Origin: GCA-020345945 sp964596985
Lineage (GTDB): Archaea > Thermoproteota > Bathyarchaeia > RBG-16-48-13 > GCA-020345945
Length of the DNA stretch: 64,000 bases
NCBI GenBank assembly: GCA_964596985.1
Contig: CAZQWG010000002.1
Location: forward strand, 124,001-188,000
Direction: 5' to 3'
The notes below the pieces were generated by a model. That model did no database searches. It had not been told where the DNA came from and worked only from the letters and a program-made list of their open reading frames with translations. The stretch's first letter is position 1. Each line of letters starts with the position of its first letter. The position numbers were made by a program, and so were the translations under genes. Of the stretch, positions 61,889-64,000 are shown piece by piece.

Positions 61889-62950
61889 TTAAGGTGACCC
61901 GTATAATCTCTCGAAGAGCGGTCTATTCTCCAAAGTCCAATCGTAGAGCAGTTTGACTCCGGTTTCTTTCCCAATTCTTGGGAACCATCCGAAATCCTTC
62001 TTCGCCTTCTCTATGTTTGAGTAGTAGACTCTTTGATCTGCAGGTCTCCATTCGTCAAAGCCGATTGAAAACTTCTTCTCTGCAATCTGCTCAAGATACT
62101 CTATTAGCTCGAGAAGGGAGTATGTGTTCTCGGGGCCACCACCAAAGTTGTAGAATTCGCCTTTGGTTTTCTTGATGTTGTCAGCTGCAAGTTCGAAGCC
62201 TTGACACAAGTCATCTATGTAAAGTATATCCCTGATCTGTTTTCCATCTCCGTAGATCGTTATCGGTCGCCCGAGAATAAGGGAGATTATGAAGTGGCTG
62301 ATCCAAGCTTGATCTTCGGTACCGTACTGGTGAAGACCGTAGATGCAGCTCATCCTGAATACAACAGACTTCATGCCGTAGCTGTCCGCATAATCTTGGA
62401 AGTATATGTCCCCAACTGCTTTCGAACAACCATAAGGCGTGCAGGGGTCTAGGACTTGAAGTTCATCGATTCCACTACGTCGTGAACTGGAGAATTCGTA
62501 CCGCGAAGACCCCTCTTCGATGGGAAGATCACCTAGTGATCCGTAGACTTTATTGGTTGAGCAGTACAGGAGTGTGGTGTCGACTTCTGACTTCCTTGCA
62601 GCCTCGAGCAGGTTCAATGTTCCTAAAGCGTTTGTCTCGAAGTCAGATCTGGGGTCGGACAGACTCGTTGTCACAGCTACTTGAGCAGCTGCATGTAGTA
62701 TCAGGTCTTTCCCTGAGACTGCCTTGGAAAGGGTGTCGATATCTCGAAGATCAGCCCTTATGACTTTGAGTCTATCTTCGTTTGGGTAGTTCTCTTTCAG
62801 CCAGTTCAAGTTGTATTCGGTTCCTGATCTTGAGAAATCGTCGAAAATCGTGACTTTCGAGTTTGGATACTTAGACAACATGTAGTTGGAGAAGTTCGAT
62901 CCGATGAATCCCGCTCCTCCTACGACGAGGATGTCTTCGTATGTTGGCAA
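61889..62950 (-). CDS. Extended SDR resembling CDP-paratose 2-epimerase
   Basis: The 353-residue protein has VVGGAGFIGSNFSNYML and FDDFSRSGTEYNLNWLKE, the adenine/ribose motif particular to this clade. It continues with HAAAQVAVTTSLSDPRSDFE and STNKVYGSLGDLP, then PYGCSKAVGDIYFQDYADSYG, with the catalytic Tyr-x3-Lys. FRMSCIYGLHQYGTEDQAWI and YGDGKQIRDILYIDDL match CDP-paratose or CDP-tyvelose epimerases. The TTG start is preceded by GGAGGA. It would feed a dideoxy-hexose to the glycan pathway, but other nucleotide sugars are possible. Confidence 0.8.
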   Translation of the reverse strand: MPTYEDILVVGGAGFIGSNFSNYMLSKYPNSKVTIFDDFSRSGTEYNLNWLKENYPNEDRLKVIRADLRDIDTLSKAVSGKDLILHAAAQVAVTTSLSDPRSDFETNALGTLNLLEAARKSEVDTTLLYCSTNKVYGSLGDLPIEEGSSRYEFSSSRRSGIDELQVLDPCTPYGCSKAVGDIYFQDYADSYGMKSVVFRMSCIYGLHQYGTEDQAWISHFIISLILGRPITIYGDGKQIRDILYIDDLCQGFELAADNIKKTKGEFYNFGGGPENTYSLLELIEYLEQIAEKKFSIGFDEWRPADQRVYYSNIEKAKKDFGWFPRIGKETGVKLLYDWTLENRPLFERLYGSP

Positions 62951-63244
62951 TTCATATTCCTCCAGTCATCTTGAGTAATATTTTCTATAGAGATTAGGTG
63001 TGGAAGATGGGGGGTGCTTGGATTTAAAAGCTCTATGTGTTAGAGTCGATGGTTCTGGTCTCATATTATGGTAATGACGTGATACGACTAACTTGCATTG
63101 AACCTTACTATTCTTCTAGATTCAATATCTCAATGATTAGGTCTTCTTGAGGGAATATTATTTTTTTTAGGTTCAGAGGAAGAGTTATTTCTACTTCTTT
63201 CTAGATTGTGAGTTCTCTGTGTAATGACTTTGAATCATCAATGA

Positions 63245-63826
63245 TTGGCAGGTCTATCCTTGACAACCCGCTCAAGATACGTCTTCAAACCTGCGTTGAA
63301 GGCAATTCGAGGAAACGTGTTAGACGTAGGTTGTGGGTCGGGTCTAACCTTGGAGAAGTTGGAGAATGGGGTAGGTCTGGACATCTCCCTAAGAGATCTG
63401 AGGAAGTCTAAGCGGAAAGATTTGGATGTAGTCTTAGGAGCTGGTGAGTCCCTTCCATTCAGGGATTGTTCGTTCACTACGGTTTTATGCATGCAGACTG
63501 TCGAACATTTCTCGAACTTCCTTTCAGCCTTAGGTGAGTTCTACCGTGTGTTGGAGAACGAAGGTATTCTACTCCTAGAGTTTCCTAACGCGTCTTCTCT
63601 TATTGATCATGGATGGGATCGCCCAGATCATTTGTCATACTTCAATCCTGACAGCCTGAAGAAACATATAGGGTCCAAAGGATTCAAGGTCACTCAAGTC
63701 TGGGCAGGTTGCCGTTACATTCAGAACCCGATTCTGGAACGTATTTGGCTCCTTCTATCACGTTTCATCTCCCCTTTTTGGGGGAATATCTGGATCTTTG
63801 GAAAGAAGAAGCCCAGATCTAACTGA
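63245..63826 (+). CDS. SAM-dependent class I methyltransferase
   Basis: The 193-residue protein has motif I NVLDVGCGSGLTLEKL, then GVGLDISLRDL (motif II acidic), LGAGESLPFRDCSFTTVLCMQTVEH (motif IV) and YRVLENEGILLLEFPN. This is a typical Rossmann methyltransferase of the UbiE/type 11 group. Its location beside glycan genes suggests a sugar O-methyltransferase, but the sequence does not show the substrate. The start is TTG. The 294-bp gap upstream is A+T-rich and shows nothing I can support. Confidence 0.75.
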   Translation: MAGLSLTTRSRYVFKPALKAIRGNVLDVGCGSGLTLEKLENGVGLDISLRDLRKSKRKDLDVVLGAGESLPFRDCSFTTVLCMQTVEHFSNFLSALGEFYRVLENEGILLLEFPNASSLIDHGWDRPDHLSYFNPDSLKKHIGSKGFKVTQVWAGCRYIQNPILERIWLLLSRFISPFWGNIWIFGKKKPRSN

Positions 63827-63844
63827 CCGTTGGCGTGTAATAGA

Positions 63845-63873
63845 CCAATCCAGTCTCATATCTGTGAGATTGG
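63845..63873. terminator. Hairpin after the methyltransferase gene
   Basis: TCTCA (63854-63858) pairs with TGAGA (63865-63869), and flanking CCAA (63845-63848) with TTGG (63870-63873), leaving a 5-nt bulge on the left. It lies 19 bp after the stop. A second pair, AACCCAG/CTGGGTT (63896-63902 and 63930-63936), follows. No T-run is adjacent, so a terminator role is uncertain. Confidence 0.3.
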
Positions 63874-64000
63874 ATCAAATAGATTCTGGTTGGTGAACCC
63901 AGTGTGCTTGGCGTATCACAATGACTACTCTGGGTTTCCGATCCCATGAAGTAGAAGGTTAAGGACAACCCCGACGTATCTGGGTCCCATCTGACCTAGC

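Noticed and set aside
63925..64000. Minus-strand frame entering from the right edge (…RYVGVVLNLLLHGIGNPE then stop)
   Set aside because: Hydrophobic and plausible, but only about 24 codons are visible and a hairpin overlaps it; not enough to call a gene.
1..64000. CRISPR arrays, insertion sequences or prophage
   Set aside because: No spaced direct-repeat array, transposase or phage gene was seen.

Overview
This window is archaeal chromosome. The left edge holds the N-terminus of translation factor aIF2-beta. Other archaeal housekeeping genes are an archaeal-type S-adenosylhomocysteinase, methionyl-tRNA synthetase with a fused tRNA-binding OB domain, an archaeal MtaB/CDKAL1-type tRNA methylthiotransferase and an RPA/SSB-type OB protein. 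The single tRNA gene, tRNA-Gln(UUG), carries three introns, has A1-U72 and encodes its CCA. Base composition is moderate, starts are often TTG or GTG, and Shine-Dalgarno sites are present. A TACK-type (for example Bathyarchaeia-like) or Asgard-like lineage would fit, but I cannot fix the lineage from sequence alone.

Layout. (1) 1-14.9 kb is mainly housekeeping: aIF2-beta, an unknown membrane-protein pair, a PfkB kinase next to SAH hydrolase, MetRS, a PHP phosphoesterase, a ribbon-helix-helix regulator, MtaB plus a MoaD/SAMP-like ubiquitin fold, a hexapeptide acyltransferase, a winged-helix protein, a ribophorin I-like membrane protein and an orphan MacB-type ATPase with a zinc ribbon. (2) 14.9-23 kb mixes GT-C membrane glycosyltransferases with an SSB, a VapBC-type toxin-antitoxin pair and the tRNA. 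(3) 23-37.9 kb holds GT2 and GT4 transferases, a Trm112-like protein, an alkaline-phosphatase-superfamily enzyme, sugar epimerase, flippase and more GT-C enzymes. (4) 38-63.8 kb is visibly more A+T-rich in parts. It holds three very large YfhO-like proteins, two copies of a 'small membrane protein + GT-C' module, PMT-like enzymes, a B12-radical SAM enzyme, a DegT aminotransferase, a CDP-paratose-2-epimerase-like SDR and a methyltransferase.

Together I count about 25 glycosyltransferase-like genes: 15 GT-C, 3 YfhO-like, 6 GT2 and 1 GT4. With nucleotide-sugar enzymes and a Wzx/MATE-type flippase, this reads as a surface-glycan or lipid-linked-oligosaccharide assembly island. No AglB/Stt3 oligosaccharyltransferase was recognised. 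The most notable observations are the ribophorin I-like protein, the three-intron tRNA, four genes whose conserved N-termini extend upstream of any ATG/GTG/TTG to an in-frame CTG, and the duplicated GT-C plus partner modules.
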